Assembly: GCA_035578155.1 (NCBI GenBank)
Contig: JAPWDM010000024.1
Span: 744,001 to 808,000, forward strand
Length of the DNA stretch: 64,000 nt
DNA from: Brachynemurus nebulosus
Lineage: Eukaryota; Arthropoda; Insecta; Neuroptera; Myrmeleontidae
Reading direction: 5' to 3'
Part shown: piece after piece, positions 46,652 through 57,862 of the stretch
How the letters are laid out: every line of letters starts with the position of its first letter
How positions within the stretch are numbered: position 1 is the first letter of the stretch
Notes under the pieces: generated by a model
Told to the model about the DNA's origin: nothing
The model's input: only the letters and a program-made list of their open reading frames with translations
Databases searched by the model: none
Translations under genes and position numbers: made by a program

Positions 46652-48002
46652 TTCTGTTTGACAGCATTATATTGTCCCTTATTATCATTTTTGAATGAAT
46701 TATTACATTTATTTTGCATTAAAAAATATAAAAGAAGGGTATAAGAAGAAACTATACAAATTTTAAATAAGAGTAAAAACAAAGTTTGAAATGTTCAATA
46801 CAGACTGTTTGTCGGAAACCTGTTATAAACCTTTATTACATAGAACACTAAAAGCAAACTAATATCAAAAAAGTGTAGCTCGCTTGGAGTCATTTGTAGG
46901 TATATCACAACTCAAAGCATTTAGTCAGTCGGTATCGGTCACCGAATCCACTACGATTGTTATGTATTGTAAGACCAATTGTTACTTGAGCGGGACGTTG
47001 CTCCATCTCATAATACGTGTTGTGTAGTTGTGTGTGTGAATACGTACACAGAAGCAAACATCAAACCAACACCATTACAAGCAATGTGTACCCACACAAC
47101 ATAGTAATGCGAAGTGGGAAGGATTTTACGTCACTTTTCTGCTACACTCGGAATACTATCATAATAGTAGTTTGGCCCCTTGCTTTATTAGGTATACGTT
47201 TCTCTTACTAAAATCCACTCTATTTTTGTTTAATGTGTGAACACGTTTTCAACCATTACTGCCATTAACGAGTGTTCGTTATCTAAATTTAGTACGTAAT
47301 TATCGCAATTATAAAACTGTGTTTAAAATAAAAATTTGTTCAAGAACTTGTCCTAAAATTTGTTTAATTGAATCTACCACCGGAGTGGAACAATTAATAG
47401 AAAATAACGAGAGTTTGAGATAAAGATTAGTAAGAGTTAATACTTTTTCGAGTGACTTTTAGAAAATATTATATTTGCACTTATCAAATATACTAAATTA
47501 ATAAAGGAAACTATATTTGTTTTACATAAGTAAACATAGAACTTCGGACTCCGTTTTTCCCTACATCCTATTTTAATTGACGGACTCAGTGGAAAAGTGG
47601 TATATGTGTATATTGTTGATACTGAGTTATTGAACTTAGCATATTATGGAATGATATTATCATTCAATGTAATATATTGAGGTATTCAATTATTTATCCA
47701 CACAGCTGCTTATAAGGGTACTCACATAAGAAAAATTTTGGAACACTACTTTTAAATATTGGATTAAAAAAGAGCTGCGTTAAAAACTATATAGTAAGAT
47801 TTTAAATTCATGACTGTTTCGAAATTAGACGGAACTTAATCTCAAAAAGTGATAAGTTATTTTGGTCATTATGATATTGTGCTACAAATGCACTGTAAAT
47901 ATACTGCTACAAAAAATTAAGGGAGCAAAAAAAAAAATTAATTTTTTAGTGATTTTTGAAGGGCTGTATTTACGCGAAAAATGGTCGTATTGAGATGATT
48001 GT
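46652..48002. other. No gene recognised
   Basis: Includes a unique, more balanced-composition part at 46900-47180. The frame at 47017-47211 has no known domain. Confidence 0.4.
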
Positions 48003-48927
48003 ATTGAGCATTTTGACGTATTGAGCATTTTGAAGCCCCATGATTCTAGTTTTGAGATCTTTCATCCAAAAATTTTTAGGAGTAACAGTTATCGAGAAAT
48101 TCTAAGGAATAACACAAAAAATGTTTTTGCAAATGTTTTGCTCATTTTTTTTCTTTTGGTCTACTATTTTAAAAGAATTCTTTTCAAATTTTGGAAAAAA
48201 AATTTTGAACAATTTTTTCTTCTTAATTTTCAAATTTAGTGGATAAAAGACGCCTAACTTTTGTGAAAAAAGTTAAAAAAACTTGATTTTTTCATTCAAT
48301 TTTGCTCCTTTAGTTTTGTTCTGAAAATTAGAACAAACGGTTTAGGAAAGTCATTCGGTAGATCGATCTACCGATTTGCAAGGTGATTGAGGGTACAGTG
48401 AGGTATAAAAATTCGTACAAACACTAGATTCCCCAACAGTTTTCGGAAAGATGCGGACAATTTTTTGCAAGTAGGAAAAAAGTTCCTTTTTTGCACATTT
48501 TTCAGGTTAAAATTACGGATAAGACAAATTTTTCGTCCCGAAAGTACTGGCATAGTCTTGTAGAAAATTTATTCCAGATTCCAAAACTGTTCTTTAATTT
48601 TCTGTCCGATCACTGATTACTGAGATATCGATGGTTAAAGCAAAAAGGATACTTTTGCATTCAAAGTTGGATATCTCCGGAACAATTCAACGTAGGGAAA
48701 AATTTAAAAAAGGAAATTAAAGGTGAATAAACGGGCTATCGAGTTAGTGCATTACTTTACTGTAAAAAAATTTTTCAAGCTTGGAGATCAAAAAAAAAAA
48801 AGCAAAAAAGTTTCAAAAACATTTTTTGTGTTATTTCTTAGAATTTCTCAATAACTGTAACATTTAAAAATTTTTGGATGAAAGATTTCAAAACTAGAAT
48901 CTTGGAGCTTCAAAATGCTTTTGAATA
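48003..48927. mobile_element. Foldback element
   Basis: The left arm (about 48003-48150: GAGCATTTTGAAGCCCCATG, TTTCATCCAAAAATTTTTAG, AAATTCTAAGGAATAACACA) is mirrored at about 48790-48927. The middle holds the sequence of the 48368-48553 frame, with no known domain. Class unknown. Confidence 0.6.
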
Positions 48928-48943
48928 TACAGGGTAAATATAT

Positions 48944-49362
<419 letters not shown>

Positions 49363-49389
49363 CCAAAAGTTCTCGGCCTGAGTATTAAA

Positions 49390-49615
49390 AATACAGAGAG
49401 AACAGTGAAAAGAATTGATTCTTCTATATAACCGCCATCTATTTCAATACACTTATTATAAGGTGGGATAAGCATCTCTATGCCTTTATAATAATAAGCA
49501 AATTCTTTGTAGCGATTCTACAAGAGCGATGTTTTGGGAAATGATCGAATCTGCCGGACGTCCAGAACGATCATCGTCGTTGAGAGAGTCGTGCCGCAAA
49601 CGAAACCTTTGGTAC
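49390..49615 (-). pseudogene. mariner-type transposase, internal-deletion remnant
   Basis: On the minus strand the 5' part reads [20 protein letters not shown], then [16 protein letters not shown], the second helix-turn-helix of a mariner or SETMAR-like transposase including its SGRP-type loop. Within a few codons, after a frame change, comes [20 protein letters not shown] and IDGGYIEE, which resembles the extreme C terminus of the same kind of protein. The whole catalytic domain in between is missing, so this is a deletion derivative of the type often produced by aborted gap repair. (TA)n lies on one side and the foldback at 48944-49362 on the other. Confidence 0.65.
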
Positions 49616-49850
<235 letters not shown>

Positions 49851-50190
49851 TGTGTCCGCACGATAACTCTCGAACCAAATGCCCTAGGTTTACGAAATTT
49901 GGTGAAAATGTTGGAAGTCCCAAACCCCGGATGAATTCTTCAACCAGACACATCGGATGCCAGGAACATGGTTTGTGTTCTTGCAAAAAATTAGTTCTTT
50001 GCCAAAATTTCCACTAATTCAAAAATTTTGCGAAATTTTTTTACACCATTTAAAACAGGGAAAAAAATTACATAAAAAAGGTTTTTAAACTATTATTCTA
50101 TGTCAACTAATTTCCGAGAAAAACTAATTTTTATAAATGGAAATTCGCCATGTTATGCAGGATGCTGCAACACGGGTATTTATTAATGAG
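49851..50190 (+). repeat. R1 composite repeat, copy 3
   Basis: Follows (TA)n with TGTGTCCGCACGATAACTC, TTTACGAAATTTGGTGAAAA, AACCAGACACATCGGATGCC and, at the end, TTCGCCATGTTATGCAGGAT and GCTGCAACACGGGTATTT. The satellite-like monomer between is eroded or absent. Confidence 0.6.
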
Positions 50191-50901
50191 ATATTTGGAT
50201 TGTTTAGAATTTATTTAAGGGCGTGTCAATAACAGTATATTAGGACAAACACTAGGCGTTCACTTTAATAAATACTTTTCCTAGCTACTTCATTAAAAAT
50301 ATTAGATATCTTTTTTCAACTAATTTCAAAGTAATTACTTAAACGTATGTCGTAGATAATAAAAATATACGGGGATTATGATGTCATATAAAAAAGAATA
50401 TAAATATTTAGCTGCAGAAATCTTATGTTTTCTTATTTAAGGCTCATGATTGCAAAAATTGTTCAGAATGTAGAGGAAGACGAAAAATAGACAAGGAAAG
50501 ATATGACGTATATTCCATTTAGAATAAACAAATAATACCAGATGTGAACTAATGACTTATCTAACTAATTCAGGTGTATTATCATTATTTTTATTTTTAT
50601 GCTTTTAAGGAGTTCAAAGGTATATTTAGCTGTACGAGTCGAAATAGGTTTTTTTCATTTTCTAAATTTTTCATACGCATGATTCAAATGTCAGCATGTT
50701 TTGCGTATTGTTTGTCAAACGAAACGACTGTCAATGGTTTCCAGTGATATTAAAAAAACTTATTAAGTTGCAACGTAACATCTACCGCTCCCAATATCAA
50801 TCTGGCAAAATAAAAACTATCACAATGGTTATAACGTAAAAACAAAATTCATTTGTACCGTAGACAAACTAATTTCTACAGTATATCCCCATTTTATGCG
50901 G
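50191..50901. other. AT-rich stretch, nothing recognised
   Basis: No supported feature. Confidence 0.45.
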
Positions 50902-50903
50902 TA

Positions 50904-51861
50904 CACAGTAAAAAAATTTTTGTTCTGCGTAAAAAATCAGTGGTTAAAATTTTTGTGTTAAATAAGTAACACAACCCTGCGTTAATGTAACATTTCGTGT
51001 TTGTGTTAAATGAAATTATTAACACAAATTTTGATTTAACAGAATAAAAATGTTAACTTGTTTTGAACAGCAAGGAAGTAACACAATATTTGTGTAGAGC
51101 AAAAGAATGCTATAAGTACCTAACTTACTTTAGAATATATATTTACCAAAATATATATAATAAAAAAGATGAGAGTAGTTTCTATTATTAAACAAAATCG
51201 AAAAATTATAAGTTTTTTCAGTTATTGACGAATATAGTTTTATTAAACGTTTAAAAATGAAACAATTTTCTTACATTTTGCGGTTATTTTTTTACAGATT
51301 CAGTTACAAAAAATCATGTAAGCATACTTGAGATTGTATGATATAACATACTTATATGTAAGATTGTATAATACAATCTCAAGCAAGCTTACATGATTTT
51401 TTTTTTAACTGAGTCTGTAACAAAATAACCTTAAAATGTAAGAAAATTGTTTCATTTTTAAACGTTTAATAAAACTATATTCGTCAATAACTGAAAAAAC
51501 TTATAATTTTGGTACATATATATGGAAACAAATAAGAATTTTTACAAAGGACTGACTTACTTTGCGTTTTTTGAGTCTCATTTATAATAATACGAGTATA
51601 TGAACAAAATCGTTATAATTGTTGACGATTTTCAAATATCTTAAGTGGAAGTAAAATATTGAATAAAAAAGTTTAACAACTAACTCTGATGAATCTGAAA
51701 AATTAACACAAAATATATGTCCTCTTGTGTGTTAATTCATTGACACAAATCTTGTATAAAGATTTGACATATATGCTTTGTGTTAAAATAACACAAAAAA
51801 TTGTGTGGACCGTTCTGGAGATGTGAAATGTGTTAATTTTAACACAAATTTTTTCAGTGTG
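50904..51861. mobile_element. CACAGT-family MITE, complete copy
   Basis: Left end CACAGTAAAAAAATTTTTG; right end on the other strand CACACTGAAAAAATTTGTG. TA at 50902-50903 and 51862-51863 suggests a Tc1/mariner-type target. The middle (about 51168-51510) is the long palindrome also seen at 36193-36561. The arms contain many AACACAAA/TTTGTGTT units. No transposase. Partial copies: 5757-5941 and the cluster at 35858-37893. Confidence 0.7.
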
Positions 51862-51863
51862 TA

Positions 51864-52409
51864 GATAGGGAGTGCACTAAAAATAATTGCAATAATCATT
51901 TTTATAATATTACAAATTCATAATACAGATATACTAAAAGAAACTGTAATAATTTATATTCTTGATGTAATAATTTATATTCTTATATAAAGTGCTGATA
52001 AAATAGTTAATATCTATTTTTACTGCAAATTAATAAACAGATTCTTTACTTTTTCTTACTTTCCATTCTCATTATGCATTCTGACGGGCATTTTAAAAAA
52101 AATTAAATCGTATAAAAAAGTCCAAAAAAAAAATCGTACCTACAAAAAAAGACTGAAAAGAGTTTATGCTGTATTTAAGAAATAAGTTATATAACTTAAA
52201 AGGTAAAATAAAAAAATAATATAATTCAAAATAAATTAACTGGATCCGGTAGTCGAACAGCGATCAAGTGATGAGCCAAAAGTAGCTTGTTTTACTTTTT
52301 TCCGGGCTCCCTTTTTAAGCCCGAGTCCCGCGGCTGCAAACCTGATTATTCCGCCCTCTCGTTGCGCCTGAAAGCAACCCTACGCCTTCAAGTAAGTAGT
52401 AATAAAAAT
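51864..52409. other. AT-rich, then a GC-rich unique block
   Basis: 52240-52395 is clearly GC-richer (CCCGAGTCCCGCGGCTGC, TTCCGCCCTCTCGTTGCGCC) and ends CTTCAAGTAAGTAG. I recognise neither a coding domain nor an RNA in it. Confidence 0.35.
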
Positions 52410-52756
52410 AAAAATACCCCTGTCGCAGCATCTGCATAACATAGCGAATTTCCAAATCTTGGGCACTGCCGGATCTCATCTAAGACCTGTACCTATTTAA
52501 AATAGTTTAGCTTTCTAAGAGTAAAAGAATTTTTAAAATCGGCTGGGTAATTAGTTTTGGTATTTTTGGGGACCCAAGAACCCGAACGAATTTTGTGCAG
52601 CATAGTTGTATCCACCTAAAATAATTCAGTTCTCTAGCAGTGAGAAATTTTTTAGCATCGGTTCGATAGCTTATTACTGGCGTTTTCGGATCTGCAAGAT
52701 CCCGGTGGACCTCATTAAAAAATCAGCTCGACCGTATATTCTAGGCGGACTTTATG

Positions 52757-52826
<70 letters not shown>

Positions 52827-52920
52827 AACCCGTTGTGTAGCATTCTACGCCGCATTTGCATCCGCAGGACAGTTGTGGATCTCAGATAACACAACCTGTA
52901 CCTATCTAAAATAGTTTACC
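52410..52920 (-). repeat. R1 copy holding the start of the satellite array
   Basis: CCCCTGTCGCAGCATCTGC and ATAACATAGCGAATTTCC are the inverted R1 end seen at 30796-30836. Two diverged 120-bp-like monomers follow (about 52465-52590 and 52600-52725), then (TA)n at 52759-52822, then a partial R1-like block. Confidence 0.55.
52759..52822. repeat. (TA)n microsatellite
   Basis: Uninterrupted tract separating the diverged monomers from the main satellite array. Confidence 0.95.
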
Positions 52921-54180
52921 TCGGTAATAGTAAAAAAGTTTCAAAATCGGTCAGTTATTTTATTTTTGACACTTTTAGGTCCTACTGACACTGTCAGAAC
53001 TTACATAACGTAATTTATATGTATCTAAAATAGCTTAGCTCCCCAACAGTGAAAAAATTTTCAAAATCGGTCGGTTAGTTTATTCTTGACACTTTTGGAT
53101 CCGATGGACCCTGGCAGACTTTACATAACGTAATCTATATTTATCCAAAATAGTTTAGCTCTGTAACAATGAAAAAATTTTCAAAATCGGTCAGTTAGTT
53201 TATTTTTGACACTTTTGGGTTCTATGGACCTTGGTGGAACTTACAGAACGTAATTTATATTTATCTAAAATAGTTTAGCTCTGTAACAGTGAAAAAATTT
53301 TCAAAATCGGTCAGTTAGTTTATTTTTGACACTTCTGGATCCTATGGACCCTGGTAGACTTTACATAACGGAATCTATATTTATCTAAAACAGTTTAGCT
53401 CTGTAACAGTGAAAAAATTTTCAAAATCGGTCGGTTAGTTTATTTTTGACACTTTTGGATCCCATGGACCCTGGCAGACCGTACATAACGTAAACTATAT
53501 TTATCTAAAATAGTTTAGCTCTGTAACAGTGAAAAAATTTTCAAAATCGGTCGGTTAGTTTATTTTTGACACTTTTGGATCCCATGGACCCTGGCAGACC
53601 TTACATAACGTAATCTATATTTATCTAAAATAGTTTAGCTCTGTAACAATGAAAAAATTTTCAAAATCGGTCAGTTAGTTTATTTTTGACACTTTTGGGT
53701 TCTATGGACCTTGGTGGAACTTACAGAACGTAATTTATATTTATCTAAAATAGTTTAGCTCTGTAACAGTGAAAAAATTTTCAAAATCGGTCAGTTAGTT
53801 TATTTTTGACACTTCTGGATCCTATGGACCCTGGCAGACTTTACATAACGGAATCTATATTTATCTAAAACAGTTTAGCTCTGTAACAGTGAAAAAATTT
53901 TCAAAATCGATCAGGCAGTTTATTTTTGACACTTTTGGGTCCTATGGACCCAGGCGGACCTTACATAACGTAATCGATATTTATCTAAAATAGTTTAGCT
54001 CTGTAAGAGTGAAAAAATTTTCAAAATCGGTCAGTTAGTTTATTTTTGACACTTTTGGGTCCTGTGGACCCTGGCGGACCTTACATAATGTATTCTAAAT
54101 CTATCTAAAATAGTTTAGCTCTGTAACAATGAAGAAATTTTTAAAATTGGTCGTTTAGTTTATTTTTTACAATTATTCGA
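52921..54180 (+). repeat. 120-bp satellite array, about 10.5 units
   Basis: The phrase GTGAAAAAATTTTCAAAATC recurs at exact 120-bp steps, with CTGTAACA at 53161, 53281, 53401, 53521, 53641, 53761, 53881 and 54121 and CTGTAAGA at 54001. Each unit also has GTTTATTTTTGACACTT, a GGACC(C/T)(T/A)GG-type block and TATCTAAAA(T/C)AGTTTAGCT. The outer units are more diverged than the inner ones, as expected for unequal exchange. 53161-53400 is almost identical to 53641-53880, giving a 480-bp higher-order period. No coding frame. Confidence 0.95.
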
Positions 54181-54975
54181 TCAGTAAATCCTGGCGAAAC
54201 TCATACAAGTCTAGTACTCTAACAGTAAGAAAAGAGTTCTAAGGATCTCATATAACTTATGGCAGTCCGTAAGCTTCTTGCGGACATCATTTAATTAATT
54301 AATTCAAATACTTTAGCTTACTAACTGTGAAAAAATTTTTAAAATCGATTGGTTAATTAATTTCTGGCCTTTTTAGGTCCCGAAAACCTTGACCTCACAT
54401 AAAATACCTTAAATCCATTTGAAATGGTTTAATTTTTTAACATTATTAATTATTAGTGAAAAAATTTTCAAAATCGATTCAAAATATTTTTCCGTGCATA
54501 CATATGTACATTGTACATATTTTGTTTTGTTTCATATTTAATAATATTTATATCATAACATAATCTTCAATTTCTTGTTTACTTAAAAATTCAATAAAAA
54601 AAAAAAAAAATTCTTCATTAAATTAGCTTAGAAAATCTGTTCAATTTACATTTTTCAACATGAGATAGAACCATGCTAATTATAATGCAATAAATGAGAA
54701 ACAAAACTCTATACATGTATGTGTGTTATAACACATGTATGTGAATAGACTTCACTTGTTCTCACAAAATTCTTTAATAAAAAAGTGAAATATTTTTATA
54801 CTTCATAAAGAACTGAGATATAAATATAAATTACTTATTAGACTAACAAAGAAAGAATAAAAGTGAAAATTTTCATTTTCTCGAAAAATACTTAAAATAG
54901 AAAGAAAATTATAAGAATATTTTCTTCATAATTTTTTTTTCCTTTTCAACGATGTAAAAATCGAACTGCCTTATG
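54181..54975. other. Decayed satellite units, then AT-rich DNA
   Basis: 54181-54480 holds two or three strongly diverged monomers (for example TGTGAAAAAATTTTTAAAATCG at about 54327). Beyond that I see only AT-rich sequence with an A run near 54597. Confidence 0.5.
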
Positions 54976-55125
54976 ATAGGATCGAATGATAAAAAATGGC
55001 CAGAAAACCTACTTCTGGGCATCCGAAGTGTCTGGGCTAACGAACTTAGCCGAGCCAATTTAGAATCCAGTCCGCACACAAAATTTCATAAGCATTAGAC
55101 GTTTCGTTCGAGAGTTATCGTGGCG

Positions 55126-55130
<5 letters not shown>
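54976..55130 (-). repeat. R1 copy, part left of the errantivirus
   Basis: Inverted relative to 26860-27000: GGGCATCCGAAGTGTCTGG, GCTAACGAACTTAGCC, TTCGTTCGAGAGTTATCG. It runs into (TA)n at 55131, and its other half resumes at 63080, so one R1 copy was split by the insertion. Confidence 0.65.

Positions 55131-55189
<59 letters not shown>
55131..55189. repeat. (TA)n target tract, left side
   Basis: The errantivirus begins inside this tract. The last four bases, ATAT, equal the first four after the element (62995-62998), compatible with a 4-bp target duplication but not provable in a TA repeat. Confidence 0.95.
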
Positions 55190-55194
<5 letters not shown>

Positions 55195-55492
55195 TGTATT
55201 ACTACTATAGTATTTAACATATAAACGCTATCTAATATTGTAACGTGCGAAAAAGCTTATAATGCAATTCTTTAAATACAGTATCAAGTTCATTTCCTTA
55301 TAATATTGTTGACGATATACAAACACACTGAGCGTGTGAAAAGACTTATTAAGCAAATCACAGCTTATAATACTTATTGTTCTAATTATTATTATCAATT
55401 TTAATATGTATCTCTATTTTTTATTCTAAATAATCAAATTGTAACAACAACTCTGAAATAGTCAAATTTAAAAGATAGCTTCTCAAAAAACA

Positions 55493-55500
55493 TATAAATA
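55493..55500 (+). promoter_or_regulatory. Putative TATA box in the 5' LTR
   Basis: TATAAATA, followed about 25-30 bp later by a TTTAGTCTCG region where transcription could start. This would make U3 about 330 bp. No other TATA-like element is as well placed. Position inferred, not proven. Confidence 0.5.
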
Positions 55501-55609
55501 GTTGTCACCACAACTAAAGATTTAGATTTAGTCTCGATTTGATACAAGAACTATCTCCGAGTTGTTCGAAAAGCATATTTTTGTAGTATCATTATTGTAA
55601 CAAAAAGAA

Positions 55610-55615
55610 AATAAA
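55610..55615 (+). promoter_or_regulatory. Putative polyadenylation signal (AATAAA) in the LTR
   Basis: AATAAA followed by a T-rich run near the LTR end. In the 3' LTR copy (about 62950-62955) it would direct polyadenylation of the genomic RNA. Confidence 0.5.
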
Positions 55616-55652
55616 TTTTTTTTAATAAATAACGCGAAACGTGTTATTTAAC

Positions 55653-55670
55653 TGGCGCAGTCGGTACGAA
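55653..55670 (+). promoter_or_regulatory. Primer-binding site for tRNA-Ser
   Basis: TGGCGCAGTCGGTACGAA; the first 11 bases complement the 3' end of tRNA-Ser including CCA. The first T is also the last base of the LTR, the overlap known from the 17.6/297 group of errantiviruses. Confidence 0.85.
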
Positions 55671-55894
55671 ATTTTTTGAGCAATTTTCGCGAGTGGTCAA
55701 AGTCGTGAATTACACCAATTGACGGTTTATCAAGTGGTTTCTTCAACTTTGGCGGTATACCAAGGCAAAGAGGCTTTTCCCGCGGACACTCTCAACTGGA
55801 TCACAGATTTCTGGTCGTTTTCAAACGTTTGGATCAAAGCGAATCTACAACTTCCTGGATCTTGCTGAGTACCTGTGACGGTTAATCACTGGAA

Positions 55895-55918
55895 ATGCTC
55901 AACTTATGGTTCATGTAA
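55895..55918 (+). other. First AUG of the leader: short upstream frame / env leader exon
   Basis: This is the first ATG after the probable transcription start. In unspliced RNA it opens a 7-codon frame that ends at TAA (55916-55918), upstream of gag and in another frame. If the donor at 55915 is used, six codons and two bases of this frame remain as the 5' exon of env. The residues are mainly hydrophobic. So one AUG may serve as an upstream frame in genomic RNA and as the env start in spliced RNA. Inference from frame and splice consensus. Confidence 0.5.
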
Positions 55919-55920
55919 GT
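55915..55920 (+). promoter_or_regulatory. Putative env splice donor GTAAGT
   Basis: A consensus donor lies in the leader, upstream of the gag ATG. Together with the acceptor at 60939-60940 it joins the short leader frame to the env frame without a phase change. Confidence 0.6.
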
Positions 55921-55952
55921 CAATCTTATGCAATTTTCGCTCATTCATTTTA

Positions 55953-57437
55953 ATGCCAAATCCTATCAAAAGTAAACTGCTATCCTTTCGTTCAACTCCT
56001 TATAATCGGGACACTTCTCAAAACACCGCGGCTTACGGTGAAAACAGTCTAGCTAGTATTGATTCTGATTCGCTGCAGAATACAGAGCAGGATCAACCTT
56101 CTAGACCTATTAGTTTAAGTACTATTGAATTAAAAATTGATTTACCTAACGAATTAAATATCGATTTAAACACAAATTTTTCAAATACTAATACAAATAA
56201 TTTAGTTGATAGTTTAAGTAATTTAGTTGTTAACGAAAATACCAAAAGTACAATAATGACTGAACAGACAATTACACCTGCTGACATTGTTGCTAATTTA
56301 AAAATACCAGACGCTATAAAGGATTTGCCAAAATTCGATGGAAATCCAAGAACTCTCTATGACTTTATTAACAACGTAGAGGAGGTTATTACTTTATTAT
56401 CACCCGCAGTAATAAATAGCCCTTATGGCAAAATTTTATTAAGAGCAATTAGGAATAAAATTACTGACCAAGCAAATGAGGTTCTCAACATGTATGGGAC
56501 ACCAATTGTTTGGGAAGAAATTAAACAAAATCTAATAACCCACTATAGCGACAAAAGAAATGAAACATCACTTATTAGGGACCTTCATTATTTGAAACAA
56601 CAATCCACAGACACAGTTGAAATATTCTATAGCAAAATCATTGAAATATTCTCAACAATAACTAACTACATAAAAATTCACGAGACAAATCAAGAAGTAA
56701 TTAGGGCAAAACAGTCACTGTATGGTGACATGTGTTTAAACGTATTCCTCTCTGGATTACGGGAACCATTAGGCTCAACAATACGATCTATGCAACCTAA
56801 AACTCTTATGGATGCATTCTCATATTGCATCAAAGAACAGAATTGTTACTACATAAAATCAAATAACTTGACACAAAATTTGCAATTCAAGAAACCAGTA
56901 AAGCCAATAATGATGCCCAGACCAATTATTCCACCTAATTCATATCACACACCCGCACATCCATCCTTTACACCACGTCCACAATTTCAACCGCATGTAA
57001 CACCTCAAAACCCATTCAAACAACCTTATACACAACCAAATTATACACAACCACGTTTTGCTTCACCGGGTCCATCTAGACCACCTCAATTTAATAGAGC
57101 TAATCAGTATCCACAACCAATGGATATAGGTTCAAGCAATACGCGGCAACATTTTAATAAAAACCAAAACAATTTTTTCAAATCTACCGGACCTCCCAAT
57201 TTTACTAGTAAAGAGATTCACAATGTAGACCAACCATCTACTAGTAATGCTAACAATAACAATCACTACCTAGACGAAAGTAGCAATCAATATTACGACG
57301 ATTACTATCAATCACAGAATTACGAACCCCAATTAGACCAATACCATATTGACGAAAATCAGGGCGATGACAATACAGTTACACAAGAAATAGACGAAAA
57401 TTTTCAGAAGAGTGCCTCGAGCAACTCGACTACTTAG
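55953..57437 (+). CDS. gag: gag polyprotein of the errantivirus
   Basis: Structural polyprotein that would form the particle core. The frame is open for 494 codons from the ATG at 55953; it is also open upstream to 55875, but there only from a GTG. An alternative start is the ATG at 56257, since the first 100 residues are Asn/Ser-rich and low in structure. Residues about 115-300 resemble errantivirus capsid (IPDAIKDLPKFDGNPRTLYD, then a helix-rich part). From about residue 310 the protein becomes Pro/Gln-rich, with many P-x-F and QP(Y/N) units, and then Asn/Tyr/Asp-rich. There is no CCHC zinc knuckle, so RNA binding must rest on other features. The stop at 57435 lies about 30 nt after a -1 slip site. 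No inactivating change is seen. Confidence 0.9.
   Translation: MPNPIKSKLLSFRSTPYNRDTSQNTAAYGENSLASIDSDSLQNTEQDQPSRPISLSTIELKIDLPNELNIDLNTNFSNTNTNNLVDSLSNLVVNENTKSTIMTEQTITPADIVANLKIPDAIKDLPKFDGNPRTLYDFINNVEEVITLLSPAVINSPYGKILLRAIRNKITDQANEVLNMYGTPIVWEEIKQNLITHYSDKRNETSLIRDLHYLKQQSTDTVEIFYSKIIEIFSTITNYIKIHETNQEVIRAKQSLYGDMCLNVFLSGLREPLGSTIRSMQPKTLMDAFSYCIKEQNCYYIKSNNLTQNLQFKKPVKPIMMPRPIIPPNSYHTPAHPSFTPRPQFQPHVTPQNPFKQPYTQPNYTQPRFASPGPSRPPQFNRANQYPQPMDIGSSNTRQHFNKNQNNFFKSTGPPNFTSKEIHNVDQPSTSNANNNNHYLDESSNQYYDDYYQSQNYEPQLDQYHIDENQGDDNTVTQEIDENFQKSASSNSTT
57398..57404 (+). promoter_or_regulatory. -1 ribosomal frameshift slip site AAATTTT
   Basis: In the gag frame the heptamer is split A-AAT-TTT, the canonical X-XXY-YYZ form. 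The pol frame is -1 relative to gag and is open from this heptamer onward, and the gag stop follows 30 nt later. A downstream stimulatory structure was not identified by eye. Confidence 0.65.
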
Positions 57438-57859
57438 ATATTAACAAACACGGTAATATTCTACCCTACATCCACATTTCCTCACCTTTCGGACGTCCCC
57501 TAAAATTTTTGATTGATACCGGTGCATCTTCATCCTTTTTGAACCCCGAATTTGTTGACCCACATGATAGAGAAAAAATTGAACCAACCATAATTACATC
57601 TGTTTTAAATGAACACAAAATTGACGAACAAAAATCCATTCCAAATTTTATTGAATTTAATACACCAGGCATTTCAAAGTTTTTATTGTTTAAATTTCAC
57701 AATTATTTTGACGGACTCATTGGTTTAGATATTTTGACTAATTTGGAAGCGAAAGTGAATTTAAAAGACAAAGTACTAGAGACACCCAATGCATGTATTC
57801 CTCTTTTGTTTAAACCAAATTACAAATCTGCACATTTCCAAATCCCTGGCCTCACCAAA

Positions 57860-57862
57860 TAA
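57860..57862 (+). other. In-frame stop in pol
   Basis: TAA interrupts an otherwise continuous pol frame; the codons on both sides stay in the same phase and there is no second stop until 61052-61054. It would cut off reverse transcriptase and integrase. A sequencing error is possible. Confidence 0.85.

Larger units (their letters stand above)
55190..55653 (+). repeat. 5' LTR
   Basis: 464 bp, starts AGTTATGTATTACTAC and ends GTTATTTAACT; AGTTA and TAACT are inverted ends. Compared with the 3' LTR it differs at three places: T instead of A at about 55580, one T fewer in the T run (about 55616-55623), and A instead of G at about 55629. Confidence 0.95.

Noticed and set aside
46544..46744. 66-codon frame
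   Set aside because: It spans the right end of the pogo-like MITE and follows no gene structure.
52606..52914. 102-codon plus-strand frame
   Set aside because: It runs through diverged satellite monomers and a (TA)n tract; no domain.
52921..54180. Regular repeats resembling a CRISPR array
   Set aside because: The units are head-to-tail with no unique spacers, the period is 120 bp, and the DNA is eukaryotic.
55186..55189. Proof of a 4-bp target duplication at the errantivirus
   Set aside because: ATAT is present on both sides, but within a TA repeat this cannot be distinguished from chance.
57509..57862. A separate protease gene starting at 57509
   Set aside because: The start is a TTG; the frame is open upstream to the slip site, so this is the N-terminal part of pol.
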